Origin: Siphonodentalium dalli | Lineage: Eukaryota > Mollusca > Scaphopoda > Gadilida > Siphonodentaliidae | NCBI GenBank assembly: GCA_032622095.1 | Contig: CP136063.1 | Span: 35,442,106-35,506,105, forward strand | DNA length: 64,000 nt | Direction of reading: 5' to 3' | Shown here: positions 28,761-43,500 of the stretch, piece after piece | Layout of the letters: each line of letters starts with the position of its first letter | How positions within the stretch are numbered: the stretch's first letter is position 1 | Position numbers and translations under genes: made by a program | The notes under the pieces: model-generated | The model's database searches: none | What the model was told of the DNA's origin: nothing | What the model saw: only the letters and a program-made list of their open reading frames with translations

Positions 28761-30529
28761 AACCCGGACCAGTTGACCGTCGGTTGACCACCTGCAGATA
28801 TCATGGGGGGATGGCAAATAAGAAATCGACAAATTTTGAAGGAAATTTCGTATAGTTTGAACATTTAGTGGCACAAGCTGTCGCTATATGGCCACATAAT
28901 CATTATTTGTACCCGCCTTACTGAAAACCCGGACCAGTTGACCGTCGGTTGACCACCTACAGATATCATGGGGGGATGGCAAATAAGAAATCGACAAATT
29001 TTGAAGGAAATTTCGTATAGTTTGAACATTTAGTGGCACAAGCTGTCGCTATATGGCCACATAATCACCATTTGTACCCGCATTACTGAAAACACGGACC
29101 AGTTGACCATCGGTTGACCACCTACAGATATCATGGGGGGATGGCAAATAAGAAATCGACAAATTTTGAAGGAAATTTCGTATAGTTTGAACATTTAGTG
29201 GCACAAGCTGTCGCTATATGGCCACATAATCACCATTTGTACCCGCCTTACTGAAAACCCGGACCAGTTGACTGTCGGTTGACCACCCACAGATATCCTG
29301 GGGGAATGGCAAATAAGAAATCGACAAATTTTGAAGGAAATTTCGTATAGTTTGAACATTTAGTGGCACAAGCTGTCGCTATATGGCCACATAATCATCA
29401 TTTGTACCCGCGTTACTGAAAACCCGGACCAGTTGACCGTCGGTTGACCACCCACATATATCCTGGGGGGATGGCAACTAAGGAATCGACAAATTTTGAA
29501 GGAAATTTCGTATAGTTTGAACATTTAGTGGCACAAGCTGTCGCTATATGGCCACATAATCATCATTTGTACCCGCCTTACTGAAAACCCGGACCAGCTG
29601 ACCGTCGGTTGACCACCTACAGATATCATGGGGGATGGCAAATAAGAAATCGACAAATTTTGAAGAAAATTTCGTATAGTTTGAACATTTAGTGACACAA
29701 GCTGTCGCTATATGGCCACATAATCATCATTTTTACCCGCCTTACTGAAAACCCGGACCAGTTGACCGTCGGTTGACCACCTACAGATATCATGGGGGGA
29801 TGGCAAATAAGAAATCGACAAATTTTGAAGGAAATTTCGTATAGTTTGAACATTTAGAGGCACAAGCTGTCGCTATATGGCCACATAATCATCATTTGTA
29901 CCCGCCTTACTGAAAACCCGGACCAGTTGACCGTCGGTTGACCACCTGCAGATATCATGGGGGGATGGCAAATAAGAAATCGACAAATTTTGAAGAAAAT
30001 TTCGTATAGTTTGAACATTTAGTGGCACAAGCTGTCGCTATATAGCCACATAATCATCATTTGTACCCGCCTTACTGAAAACCCGGACCAGTTGACCGTC
30101 GGTTGACCACCCACAGATATCCTGGGGGGATGGCAAATAAGAAATCGACAAATTTTGAAGAAAATTTCGTATAGTTTGAACATTTAGTGGCACAAGCTGT
30201 CGCTATATGGCCACATAATCATCATTTGTACCCGCCTTACTGAAAACCCGGACCAGTTGACCGTCGGTTGACCACCTACAGATATCATGGGGGGATGGCA
30301 AATAAGAAATCGACAAATTTTGAAGGAAATTTCGTATAGTTTGAACATTTAGTGGCACAAGCTGTCGCTATATGGCCACATAATCATCATTTGTACCCGC
30401 CTTACTGAAAACCCGGACCAGTTGACCGTCGGTTGGCCACCTACAGATATCATGGGGGGATGGCAAATAAGAAATCGACAAATTTTGAAGGAAATTTCGT
30501 ATAGTTTGAACATTTAGTGGCACAAGCTG

Positions 30530-33170
30530 TCGCTATATGGCCACATAATCACCATTTGTACCCGCCTTACTGAAAACCCGGACCAGTTGACTGTCGGTTG
30601 ACCACCTACAGATATCCTGGGGGGATGGCAAATAAGAAATCGACAAATTTTGAAGGAAATTTCGTATAGTTTGAACATTTAGTGGCACAAGCTGTCGCTA
30701 TATGGCCACATAATCATCATTTGTACCCGCGTTACTGAAAACCCGGACCAGTTGACCGTCGGTTGACCACCCACATATATCCTGGGGGGATGGCAACTAA
30801 GGAATCGACAAATTTTGAAGGAAATTTCGTATAGTTTGAACATTTAGTGGCACAAGCTGTCGCTATATGGCCACGTAATCATCATTTGTACCCGCCTTAC
30901 TGAAAACCCGGACCAGTTGACCGTCGGTTGACCACCTACATATATCATGGGGGGATGGCAAATAAGAAATCGACAAATTTTGAAGGAAATTTCGTATAGT
31001 TTGAACATTTAGTGGCACAAGCTGTCGCTATATGGCCACATAATCATCATTTGTACCCGCCTTACTGAAAACCCGGAACAGTTGACCGTCGGTTGACCAC
31101 CTACAGATATCATGGGGGGATGGCAAATAAGAAATCGACAAATTTTGAAGGATATTTCGTATAGTTTGAACATTTAGTGGCACAAGCTGTCGCTATATGG
31201 CCACATAATCACCATTTGTACCCGCCTTACTGAAAACCCGGACCAGTTGACCGTCGGTTGACCACCCACATATATCCTGGGGGGATGGCAAATAAGAAAT
31301 CGACAAATTTTGAAGGAAATTTCGTATAGTTTGAACATTTAGTGGCACAAGCTGTCGCTATATGGCCACATAATCATCATTTGTACCCGCGTTACTGAAA
31401 ACCCGGACCAGTTGACCGTCGGTTGACCACCTACAGATATCATGGGGGGATGGCAAATAAGAAATCGACAAATTTTGAAGAAAATTTCGTATAGTTTGAA
31501 CATTTAGTGGCACAAGCTGTCGCTATATGGCCACATAATCATCATTTGTACCCGCCTTACTGAAAACCCGGACCAGTTGACCGTCGGTTGACCACCTACA
31601 GATATCATGGGGGGATGGCAAATAAGAAATCGACAAATTTTGAAGAAAATTTCGTATAGTTTGAACATTTAGTGGCACAAGCTGTCGCTATATGGCCACA
31701 TAATCATCATTTGTACCCGCCTTACTGAAAACCCGGACCAGTTGACCGTCGGTTGACCACCTACAGATATCATGGGGGGATGGCAAATAAGAAATCGACA
31801 AATTTTGAAGGAAATTTCGTATAGTTTGAATATTTAGTGGCACAAGCTGTCGCTATATGGCCACATAATCACCATTTGTACCCGCCTTACTGAAAACCCG
31901 GACCAGTTGACTGTCGGTTGACCACCTACAGATATCCTGGGGGGATGGCAAATAAGAAATCGACAAATTTTGAAGGAAATTTCGTATAGTTTGAACATTT
32001 AGTGGCACAAGCTGTCGCTATATGGCCACATAATCATCATTTGTACCCGCGTTACTGAAAACCCGGACCAGTTGACCGTCGGTTGACCACCCACATATAT
32101 CCTGGGGGGATGGCAACTAAGGAATCGACAAATTTTGAAGGAAATTTCGTATAGTTTGAACATTTAGTGGCACAAGCTGTCGCTATATGGCCACGTAATC
32201 ATCATTTGTACCCGCCTTACTGAAAACCCGGACCAGTTGACCGTCGGTTGACCACCTACATATATCATGGGGGGATGGCAAATAAGAAATCGACAAATTT
32301 TGAAGGAAATTTCGTATAGTTTGAACATTTAGTGGCACAAGCTGTCGCTATATGGCCACATAATCATCATTTGTACCCGCCTTACTGAAAACCCGGAACA
32401 GTTGACCGTCGGTTGACCACCTACAGATATCATGGGGGGATGGCAAATAAGAAATCGACAAATTTTGAAGGAAATTTCGTATAGTTTGAACATTTAGTGG
32501 CACAAGCTGTCGCTATATGGCCACATAATCACCATTTGTACCCGCCTTACTGAAAACCCGGACCAGTTGACCGTCGGTTGACCACCCACAGATATCCTGG
32601 GGGGATGGCAAATAAGAAATCGACAAATTTTGAAGGAAATTTCGTATAGTTTGAACATTTAGTGGCACAAGCTGTCGCTATATGGCCACATAATCATCAT
32701 TTGTACCCGCGTTACTGAAAACCCGGACCAGTTGACCGTCGGTTGACCACCTACAGATATCATGGGGGGATGGCAAATAAGAAATCGACAAATTTTGAAG
32801 AAAATTTCGTATAGTTTGAACATTTAGTGGCACAAGCTGTCGCTATATAGCCACATAATCATCATTTGTACCCGCCTTACTGAAAACCCGGACCAGTTGA
32901 CCGTCGGTTGACCACCTACAGATATCATGGGGGGATGGCAAATAAGAAATCGACAAATTTTGAAGAAAATTTCGTATAGTTTGAACATTTAGTGGCACAA
33001 GCTGTCGCTATATGGCCACATAATCATCATTTGTACCCGCCTTACTGAAAACCCGGACCAGTTGACCGTCGGTTGACCACCTACAGATATCATGGGGGGA
33101 TGGCAAATAAGAAATCGACAAATTTTGAAGGAAATTTCGTATAGTTTGAATATTTAGTGGCACAAGCTGT
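30530..33170 (+). repeat. 8-mer higher-order repeat, two copies (~1,318 bp)
   Basis: GGCAACTAAGG (30,791 and 32,109), GCCACGTAATC (30,871 and 32,189), GGAACAG (31,076 and 32,394) and GAATATTTAGTGG (31,828 and 33,147) recur 1,318-1,319 bp apart, which is eight monomers. GGCAACTAAGG also occurs at 23,703, 24,856, 26,506, 27,659 and 29,473 at spacings of 7, 10, 7 and 11 monomers. Confidence 0.8.
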
Positions 33171-34539
33171 CGCTATATGGCCACATAATCACCATTTGTA
33201 CCCGCCTTACTGAAAACCCGGACCAGTTGACCGTCGGTTGACCACCCACAGATATCCTGGGGGGATGGCAAATAAGAAATCGACAAATTTTGAAGGAAAT
33301 TTCGTATAGTTTGAACATTTAGTGGCACAAGCTGTCGCTATATGGCCACATATTCATCATTTGTACCCGCCTTACTGAAAACCCGGACAGTTGACCGTCG
33401 GTTGACCACCTACAGATATCATGGGGGGATGGCAAATAAGAAATCGACAAATTTTGAAGGAAATTTCGTATAGTTTGAACATTTAGTGGCACAAGCTGTC
33501 GCTATATGGCCACATAATCATCATTTGTACCCGCCTTACTGAAAACCCGGACCAGTTGACCGTCGGTTGACCACCTACAGATATCATGGGGAGATGGCAA
33601 ATAAGAAATCGACAAATTTTGAAGAAAATTTCGTATAGTTTGAACATTTAGTGGCACAAGCTGTCGCTATGTGGCCACATAATCATTATTTGAACCCGCC
33701 TTACTGAAAACCCGGACCAGTTGACCGTCGGTTGACCACCTACAGATATCATGGGGGGATGGCAAATCAGAAATCGACAAATTTTGAAGGAAATTTCGTA
33801 TAGTTTGAACATTTAGTGGCACAAGCTGTCGCTATATGGCCACATAATCATTATTTGAACCCGCCTTACTGAAAACCCGGACCAGTTGACCGTCGGTTGA
33901 CCACCTACAGATATCATGTGGGGATGGCAAATCAGAAATCGACAAATTTTGAAGGAAATTTCGTATAGTTTGAACATTTAGTGGCACAAGCTGTCGCTAT
34001 ATGGCCACATAATCACCATTTGTACCCGCCTTACTGAAAACCCGGACCAGTTGACCGTCGGTTGACCACCCACAGATATCCCGGGGGGATGGCAAATAAG
34101 AAATCAACAAATTTTGAAGGAAATTTCGTATAGTTTGAACATTTAGTGGCACAAGCTGTCGCTATACGGCCACATAATCATCATTTGTACCCGCGTTACT
34201 GAAAACCCGGACCAGTTGACCGTCGGTTGACCACCCACAGATATCCTGGGGGGATGGCAAATAAGGAATCGACAAATTTTGAAGGAAATTTCGTATAGTT
34301 TGAACATTTAGTGGCACAAGCTGTCGCTATATGGCCACATAATCATCATTTGTACCCGCCTTACTGAAAACCCGGACCAGTTGACCGTCGGTTGACCACC
34401 TACATATATCATGGGGGGATGGCAAATAAGAAATCGACAAATTTTGAAGGAAATTTCGTATAGTTTGAACATTTAGTGGCACAAGCTGTCGCTATATGGC
34501 CACATAATCACCATTTGTACCCGCCTTACTGAAAACCCG

Positions 34540-34560
34540 GACCAGTTGACCATATAGCGA
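34540..34560. other. Satellite inversion junction
   Basis: A direct monomer runs to GTTGACC and is joined directly to ATATAGCGACAG of a reverse monomer. The normal continuations are GTTGACCGTCGG on one side and GTGGCCATATAGCG on the other, so both partners are truncated and share only about 2 bp (CC) at the join. This looks like an end-joined inversion breakpoint rather than a hairpin or palindrome. Confidence 0.9.
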
Positions 34561-37500
34561 CAGCTTGTGCCACTAAATGTTCAAACTATACGAAATTTCC
34601 TTCAAAATTTGTCGATTTCTTATTTGCCATCCCCCCATGATATCTGTAGGAGGTCAACCGACGGTCAACTGGTCCGGGTTTTCAGTAAGGCGGGTACAAA
34701 TGATGATTATGTGGCCATATAGCGACAGCTTGTGCCACTAAATGTTCAAACTATACGAAATTTTCTTCAAAATTTGTCGATTTCTTATTTGCCATCCCCC
34801 CAGGATATCTGTGGGTGGTCAACCGACGGTCAACTGGTCCGGGTTTTCAGTAAGACGGGTACAAATGGTGATTATATGGCCATATAGCGACAGCTTGTGC
34901 CACTAAATGTTCAAACTATACGAAATTTCGTTCAAAATTTGTCGATTTCTTATTTGCCATCCCCCCCATGATATCTGTAGGTGGTCAACCGACGGTCAAC
35001 TGGTCCGGGTTTTCAGTAAGGCGGGTACAAATGATGATTATGTGGCCATATAGCGACAGCTTGTGCCACTAAATGTTCAAACTATACGAAATTTCCTTCA
35101 AAATTTGTCGATTCCTTATTTGCCATCCCCCCAGGATATCTGTGGGTGGTCAACCGACGGTCAACTGGTCCGGGTTTTCAGTAAGGCGGGTACAAATGAT
35201 GATTATGTGGCCATATAGCGACAGCTTGTGCCACTAAATGTTCAAACTATACGAAATTTCCTTCAAAATTTGTCGATTCCTTATTTGCCATACCCCCAGG
35301 ATATCTGTGGGTGGTCAACAGACGGTCAACTGGTCCGGGTTTTCATTAAGGCGGGTACAAATGATGATTATGTGGCCATATAGCGACAGCTGGTGCAACT
35401 AAATGTTCAAACTATACGAAATTTCCTTCAAAATTTGTCGATTTCTTATTTGCCATCCCCCCCAGGATATCTGTGGGTGGTCAACCGACGGTCAACTGGT
35501 CCGGGTTTTCAGTAATGCGGGTACAAATGGTGATTATGTGGCCATATAGCGACAGCTTGTGCCACTAAATGTTCAAACTATACGAAATTTCCTTCAAAAT
35601 TTGTCGATTTCTTATTTGCCATCCCCCCATGATATCTGTAGGTGGTCAACCGACGGTCAACTGGTCCGGGTTTTCAGTAAGGCGGGTACAAATGATGATT
35701 ATGTGGCCATATAGCGACAGCTTGTGCCACTAAATGTTCAAACTATACGAAATTTCCTTCAAAATTTGTCGATTTCTTATTTGCCATCCCCCCATGATAT
35801 CTGTAGGTGGTCAACCGACGGTCAACTGGTCCGAGTTTTCAGTAAGGCGGGTACAAATGATGATTATGTGGCCATATAGCGACAGCTTGTGCCACTAAAT
35901 GTTCAAACTATACGAAATTTCCTTCAAAATTTGTCGATTTCTTATTTGCCATCCCCCATGATATCTGTAGGTGGTCAACCGACGGTCAACTGGTCCGGGT
36001 TTTCAGTAAGGCGGGTACAAATGATGATTATGTGGCCATATAGCGACAGCTTGTGCCACTAAATGTTCAAACTATACGAAATTTCCTTCAAAATTTGTCG
36101 ATTCCTTATTTGCCATCCCCCCGGAATATCTGTGGGTGGTCAACCGACGGTCAACTGGTCCGGATTTTCAGTAAGGCGGGTACAAATGGTGATTATGTGG
36201 CCATATAGCGACAGCTTGTGCCACTAAATGTTCAAACTATACGAAATTTCCTTCAAAATTTGTCGATTTCTTATTTGCCATCCCCCCATGATATCTGTAG
36301 GAGGTCAACCGACGGTCAACTGGTCCGGGTTTTCAGTAAGGCGGGTAAAAATGATGATTAGGTGGCCATATAGCGACAGCTTGTGCCACTAAATGTTCAA
36401 ACTATACGAAATTTCCTTCAAAATTTGTCGATTCCTTATTTGCCATCCCCCCAGGATATATGTGGGTGGTCAACCGACGGTCAACTGGTCCGGGTTTTCA
36501 GTAAGGCGGGTACAAATGATGATTATGTGGCCATATAGCGACAGCTTGTGCCACTAAATGTTCAAACTATACGAAATTTCCTTCAAAATTTGTTGATTTC
36601 TTATTTGCCATCCCCCATGATATATGTAGGTGGTCAACCGACGGTCAACTGGTCCGGGTTTTCAGTAAGGCGGGTACAAATGATGATTATGTGGCCATAT
36701 AGCGACAGCTTGTACCACTAAATGTTCAAACTATACGAAATTTCCTTCAAAATTTGTCGATTCCTTATTTGCCATCCCCCCAGGATATCTGTGGGTGGTC
36801 AACCGACGGTCAACTGGTCCGGATTTTCAGTAAGACGGGTACAAATGATGATTGTGTGGCCATATAGCGACAGCTTGTGCCACTAAATGTTCAAACTATA
36901 CGAAATTTCCTTCAAAATTTGTCGATTTCTTATTTGCCATCCCCCCAGGATATCTGTGGGTGGTCAACCGACGGTCAACTGGTCCGGGTTTTCAGTAAGG
37001 CGGGTACAAATGGTGATTATGTGGCCATATAGCGACAGCTTGTGCCACTAAATGTTCAAACTATACGAAATTTCCTTTAAAATTTGTCGATTTCTTATTT
37101 GCCATCCACCCATGATATCTGTAGGAGGTCAACCGACGGTCAACTGGTCCGGGTTTGCAGTAAGGCGGGTAAAAATGATGATTATGTGGCCATATAGCGA
37201 CAGCTTGTGCCACTAAATGTTCAAACTATACGAAATTTCCTTCAAAATTTGTCGATTCCTTATTTGCCATCCCCCCAGGATATCTGTGGGTGGTCAACCG
37301 ACGGTCAACTGGTCCGGGTTTTCAGTAAGGCGGGTACAAATGATGATTAGGTGGCCATATAGCGACAGCTTGTGTCACTAAATGTTCAAACTATACGAAA
37401 TTTCCTTCAAAATTTGTCGATTTCTTATTTGCCATCCCCCCATGATATCTGTAGGTGGTCAACCGACGGTCAACTGGTCCGGGTTTTCAGTAAGGCGGGT

Positions 37501-40500
37501 ACAAATGATGATTATGTGGCCATATAGCGACAGCTTGTGCCACTAAATGTTCAAACTATACGAAATTTCCTTCAAAATTTGTCGATTCCTTATTTGCCAT
37601 CCCCCCAGGATATCTGTGGGTGGTCAACCGACGGTCAACTGGTCCGGGTTTTCAGTAAGGCGGGTACAAATGATGATTATGTGGCCATATAGCGACAGCT
37701 TGTGCCACTAAATGTTCAAACTATACGAAATTTCCTTCAAAATTTGTCGATTTCTTATTTGCCATCCCCCATGATATCTGTAGGTGGTCAACCGACAGTC
37801 AACTGGTCCGGGTTTTCAGTAAGGCGGGTACAAATAATGATTATGTGGCCATATAGCGACAGCTTGTGCCACTAAATGTTCAAACTATACGAAATTTCCT
37901 TCAAAATTTGTCGATTCCTCATTTGCCATCCCCCCAGGATATCTGTGGGTGGTCAACCGACGGTCAACTGGTCCGGATTTTCAGTAAGGCGGGTACAAAT
38001 GATGATTGTGTGGCCATATAGCGACAGCTTGTGCCACTAAATGTTCAAACTATACGAAATTTCCTTCAAAATTTGTCGATTTCTTATTTGCCATCCCCCC
38101 AGGATATCTGTGGGTGGTCAACCGACGGTCAACTGGTCCGGGTTTTCAGTAAGGCGGGTACAAATGGTGATTATGTGGCCATATAGCGACAGCTTGTGTC
38201 ACTAAATGTTCAAACTATACGAAATTTCCTTCAAAATTTGTCGATTCCTTATTTGCCATCCCCCCAGGATATCTGTGGGTGGTCAACCGACGGTCAACTG
38301 GTCCGGGTTTTCAGTAAGGCGGGTACAAATGATGATTAGGTGGCCATATAGCGACAGCTTGTGTCACTAAATGTTCAAACTATACGAAATTTCCTTCAAA
38401 ATTTGTCGATTTCTTATTTGCCATCCCCCCATGATATCTGTAGGTGGTCAACCGACGGTCAACTGGTCCGGGTTTTCAGTAAGGCGGGTACAAATGATGA
38501 TTATGTGGCCATATAGCGACAGCTTGTGCCACTAAATGTTCAAACTATACGAAATTTCCTTCAAAATTTGTTGATTCCTTATTTGCCATCCCCCAGGATA
38601 TCTGTGGGTGGTCAACCGACGGTCAACTGGTCCGGGTTTTCAGTAAGGCGGGTACAAATGATGATTATGTGGCCATATAGCGACAGCTTGTGCCACTAAA
38701 TGTTCAAACTATACGAAATTTTCTTCAAAATTTGTCGATTTCTTATTTGCCATCCCCAAAGATATCTGTAGGTGGTCAACCGACGGTCAACTGGTCCGGG
38801 TTTTCAGTAAGGCGGGTACAAATGATGATTATGTGGCCATATAGCGACAGCTTGTGCCACTAAATGTTCAAACTATACGAAATTTCCTTCAAAATTTGTC
38901 GATTCCTTATTTGCCATCCCCCCAGGATATCTGTGGGTGGTCAACCGACGGTCAACTGGTCCGGATTTTCAGTAAGGCGGGTACAAATGATGATTGTGTG
39001 GCCATATAGCGACAGCTTGTGCCACTAAATGTTCAAACTATACGAAATTTACTTCAAAATTTGTCGATTTCTTATTTGCCATCCCCCCAGGATATCTGTG
39101 GGTGGTCAACCGACGGTCAACTGGTCCGGGTTTTCAGTAAGGCGGGTACAAATGGTGATTATGTGGCCATATAGCGACAGCTTGTGCCACTAAATGTTCA
39201 AACTATACGAAATTTCCTTCAAAATTTGTCGATTTCTTATTTGCCATCCCCCATGATATCTGTAGGTGGTCAACCGACGGTCAACTGGTCCGGGTTTTCA
39301 GTAAGGCGGGTACAAATGATGATTATGTGGCCATATAGCGACAGCTTGTGCCACTAAATGTTCAAACTATACGAAATTTCCTTCAAAATTTGTCGATTCC
39401 TTATTTGCCATCCCCCCAGGATATCTGTGGGTGGTCAACCGACGGTCAACTGGTCCGGATTTTCAGTAAGGCGGGTACAAATGATGATTGTGTGGCCATA
39501 TAGCGACAGCTTGTGCCACTAAATGTTCAAACTATACGAAATTTCCTTCAAAATTTGTCGATTTCTTATTTGCCATCCCCCCAGGATATCTGTGGGTGGT
39601 CAACCGACGGTCAACTGGTCCGGGTTTTCAGTAAGGCGGGTACAAATGGTGATTATGTGGCCATATAGCGACAGCTTGTGCCACTAAATGTTCAAACTAT
39701 ACGAAATTTCCTTCAAAATTTGTCGATTTCTTATTTGCCATCCCCCCATGATATCTGTAGGAGGTCAACCGACGGTCAACTGGTCCGGGTTTTCAGTAAG
39801 GCGGGTAAAAATTATGATTATGTGGCCATATAGCGACAGCTTGTGCCACTAAATGTTCAAACTATACGAAATTTCCTTCAAAATTTGTCGATTCCTTATT
39901 TGCCATCCCCCCAGGATATCTGTGGGTGGTCAACCGACGGTCAACTGGTCCGGGTTTTCAGTAAGGCGGGTACAAATGATGATTATGTGGCCATATAGCG
40001 ACAGCTTGTGCCACTAAATGTTCAAACTATACGAAATTTCCTTCAAAATTTGTCGATTTCTTATTTGCCATCCCCCCATGATATCTGTAGGTGGTCAACC
40101 GACGGTCAACTGGTCCGGGTTTTCAGTAAGGCGGGTACAAATGGTGATTATGTGGCCATATAGCGACAGCTTGTGCCACTAAATGTTCAAACTATACGAA
40201 ATTTCCTTCAAAATTTGTCGATTTCTGATTTGCCATCCCCCCATGATATCTGTAGGTGGTCAACCGACGGTCAACTGGTCCGGGTTTTCAGTAAGGCGGG
40301 TTCAAATAATGATTATGTGGCCATATAGCGACAGCTTGTGCCACTAAATGTTCAAACTATACGAAATTTTCTTCAAAATTTGTCGATTCCTTATTTGCCA
40401 TCCCCCCAGGATATCTGTGGGTGGTCAACCGACGGTCAACTGGTCCGGGTTTTAAGTAAGGCGGGTACAAATGATGATTATGTGGCCATATAGCGACAGC

Positions 40501-43500
40501 TTGTGCAACTAAATGTTCAAACTATACGAAATTTCCTTCAAAATTTGTCGATTTCTTATTTGCCATCCCCCCATGATATCTGTAGGTGGTCAACCGACGG
40601 TCAAATGGTCCGGGTTTTCAGTAAGGCGGGTACAAATGATGATTATGTGGCCATATAGCGACAGCTTGTGCCACTAAATGTTCAAACTATACGAAATTTC
40701 CTTCAAAATTTGTCGATTTCTTTTTTGCCATCCCCCAGGATATCTGTGGGTGGTCAACCGACGGTCAACTGGTCCGGGTTTTCAGTAAGGCGGGTACAAA
40801 TGGTGATTATGTGGCCATATAGCGACAGCTTGTGCCACTAAATGTTCAAACTATACGAAATTTCCTTCAAAATTTGTCAATTTCTTATTTGCCATCCCCC
40901 CATGATATCTGTAGGTGGTCAACCGACGGTCAACTGGTCCGGATTTTCAGTAAGGCGGGTACAAATGATGATTATGTGGCCATATAGCGACAGCTTGTGC
41001 CACTAAATGTTCAAACTATACGAAATTTCCTTCAAAATTTGTCGATTTCTTATTTGCCATCCCCCCCCAGGATATCTGTGGGTGGTCAACCGACGGTCAA
41101 CTGGTCCGGGTTTTCAGTAATGCGGGTACAAATGGTGATTATGTGGCCATATAGCGATAGCTTGTGCCACTAAATGTTCAAACTATACGAAATTTCCTTC
41201 AAAATTTGTTGATTCCTTATTTGCCATCCCCCCAGGATATCTGTGGGTGGTCAACCGACGGTCAACTGGTCCGGGTTTTCAGTAAGGCGGGTACAAATGA
41301 TGATTAGGTGGCCATATAGCGACAGCTTGTGTCACTAAATGTTCAAACTATACGAAATTTCCTTCAAAATTTGTCGATTTCTTATTTGCCATCCCCCCAT
41401 GATATCTGTAGGTGGTCAACCGACGGTCAACTGGTCCGGGTTTTCAGTAAGGCGGGTACAAATGATGATTATGTGGCCATATAGCGACAGCTTGTGCCAC
41501 TAAATGTTCAAACTATACGAAATTTCCTTCAAAATTTGTCGATTCCTTATTTGCCATCCCCCCAGGATATCTGTGGGTGGTCAACCGACGGTCAACTGGT
41601 CCGGGTTTTCAGTAAGGCGGGTACAAATGATGATTATGTGGCCATATAGCGACAGCTTGTGCCACTAAATGTTCAAACTATACGAAATTTCCTTCAAAAT
41701 TTGTCGATTTCTTATTTGCCATCCCCCATGATATCTGTAGGTGGTCAACCGACGGTCAACTGGTCCGGGTTTTCAGTAAGGCGGGTACAAATGATGATTA
41801 TGTGGCCATATAGCGACAGCTTGTGCCACTAAATGTTCAAACTATACGAAATTTCCTTCAAATTTGGTCGATTTCTTATTTGCCATCACCCAGGATATCT
41901 GTGGGTGGTCAACCGACGATCAACTGGTCCGGGTTTTCAGTAAGGTGGGTAGAAATTTTGATTATGTGGCCATATAGCGACAGCTTGTGCCACTAAATGT
42001 TCAAACTATACGAAATTTCCTTCAAAATTTGTCGATTTCTTATTTGCCATCCCCCCAGGATATCTGTGGGTGGTCAACCGACGGTCAACTGGTCCGGGTT
42101 TTCAGTAAGGCGGGTACAAATGGTGATTATGTGGCCATATAGCGACAGCTTGTGTCACTAAATGTTCAAACTATACGAAATTTCCTTCAAAATTTGTCGA
42201 TTCCTTATTTGCCATCCCCCCAGGATATCTGTGGGTGGTCAACCGACGGTCAACTGGTCCGGGTTTTCAGTAAGGCGGGTACAAATGATGAATAGGTGGC
42301 CATATAGCGACAGCTTGTGTCACTAAATGTTCAAACTATACGAAATTTCCTTCAAAATTTGTCGATTTCTTATTTGCCATCCCCCCATGATATCTGTAGG
42401 TGGTCAACCGACGGTCAACTGGTCCGGGTTTTCAGTAAGGCGGGTACAAATGATGATTATGTGGCCATATAGCGACAGCTTGTGCCACTAAATGTTCAAA
42501 CTATACGAAATTTCCTTCAAAATTTGTTGATTCCTTATTTGCCATCCCCCCAGGATATCTGTGGGTGGTCAACCGACGGTCAACTGGTCCTGGTTTTCAG
42601 TAAGGCGGGTACAAATGATGATTATTTGGCCATATAGCGACAGCTTGTGCCACTAAATGTTCAAACTATACGAAATTTCCTTCAAAATTTGTCGATTTCT
42701 TATTTGCCATCCCCCATGATATCTGTAGGTGGTCAACCGACGGTCAACTGGTCCGGGTTTTCAGTAAGGCGGGTACAAATGATGATTATGTGGCCATATA
42801 GCGACAGCTTGTGCCACTAAATGTTCAAACTATACGAAATTTCCTTCAAAATTTGTCGATTCCTTATTTGCCATCCCCCCAGGATATCTGTGGGTGGTCA
42901 ACGACGGTCAACTGGTCCGGATTTTCAGTAAGGCGGGTACAAATGATGATTGTGTGGCCATATAGCGACAGCTTGTGCCACTAAATGTTCAAACTATACG
43001 AAATTTCCTTCAAAATTTGTCGATTTCTTATTTGCCATCCCCCCAGGATATCTGTGGGTGGTCAACCGACGGTCAACTGGTCCGGGTTTTCAGTAAGGCG
43101 GGTACAAATGGTGATTATGTGGCCATATAGCGACAGCTTGTGGCACTAAATGTTCAAACTATACGAAATTTCCTTCAAAATTTGTCGATTTCTTATTTGC
43201 CATCCCCCATGATATCTGTAGGTGGTCAACCGACGGTCAACTGGTCCGGGTTTTCAGTAAGGCGGGTACAAATGATGATTATGTGGCCATATAGCGACAG
43301 CTTGTGCCACTAAATGTTCAAACTATACGAAATTTCCTTCAAAATTTGTCGATTTCTTATTTGCCATCCCCCCAGGATATCTGTGGGTGGTCAACCGACG
43401 GTCAACTGGTCCGGGTTTTCAGTAAGGCGGGTACAAATGGTGATTATGTGGCCATATAACGACAGCTTGTGCCACTAAATGTTCAAACTATACGAAATTT

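Larger units (their letters stand above)
1..34551 (+). repeat. 165-bp satellite array, direct orientation
   Basis: About 209 head-to-tail monomers, each usually 165 bp; single units range from 163 to 166 bp through indels, mostly in the G-run. Landmarks in every unit are CACAAGCTGTCGCTATATGG, GTTGACCGTCGGTTGACC (an internal direct repeat of GTTGACC), AGATATC followed by a G4-G7 run, and CGACAAATTTTGAAGG. Two linked variant classes dominate: CCTACAGATATCATG and CCCACAGATATCCTG. Monomers differ at only a few positions, so the array is strongly homogenised. No transposon interrupts it. It continues beyond the left edge of the window. Nearly every unit keeps GATATC, so EcoRV should give a 165-bp ladder. 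Centromeric or heterochromatic location is an inference from size and purity. Confidence 0.98.
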
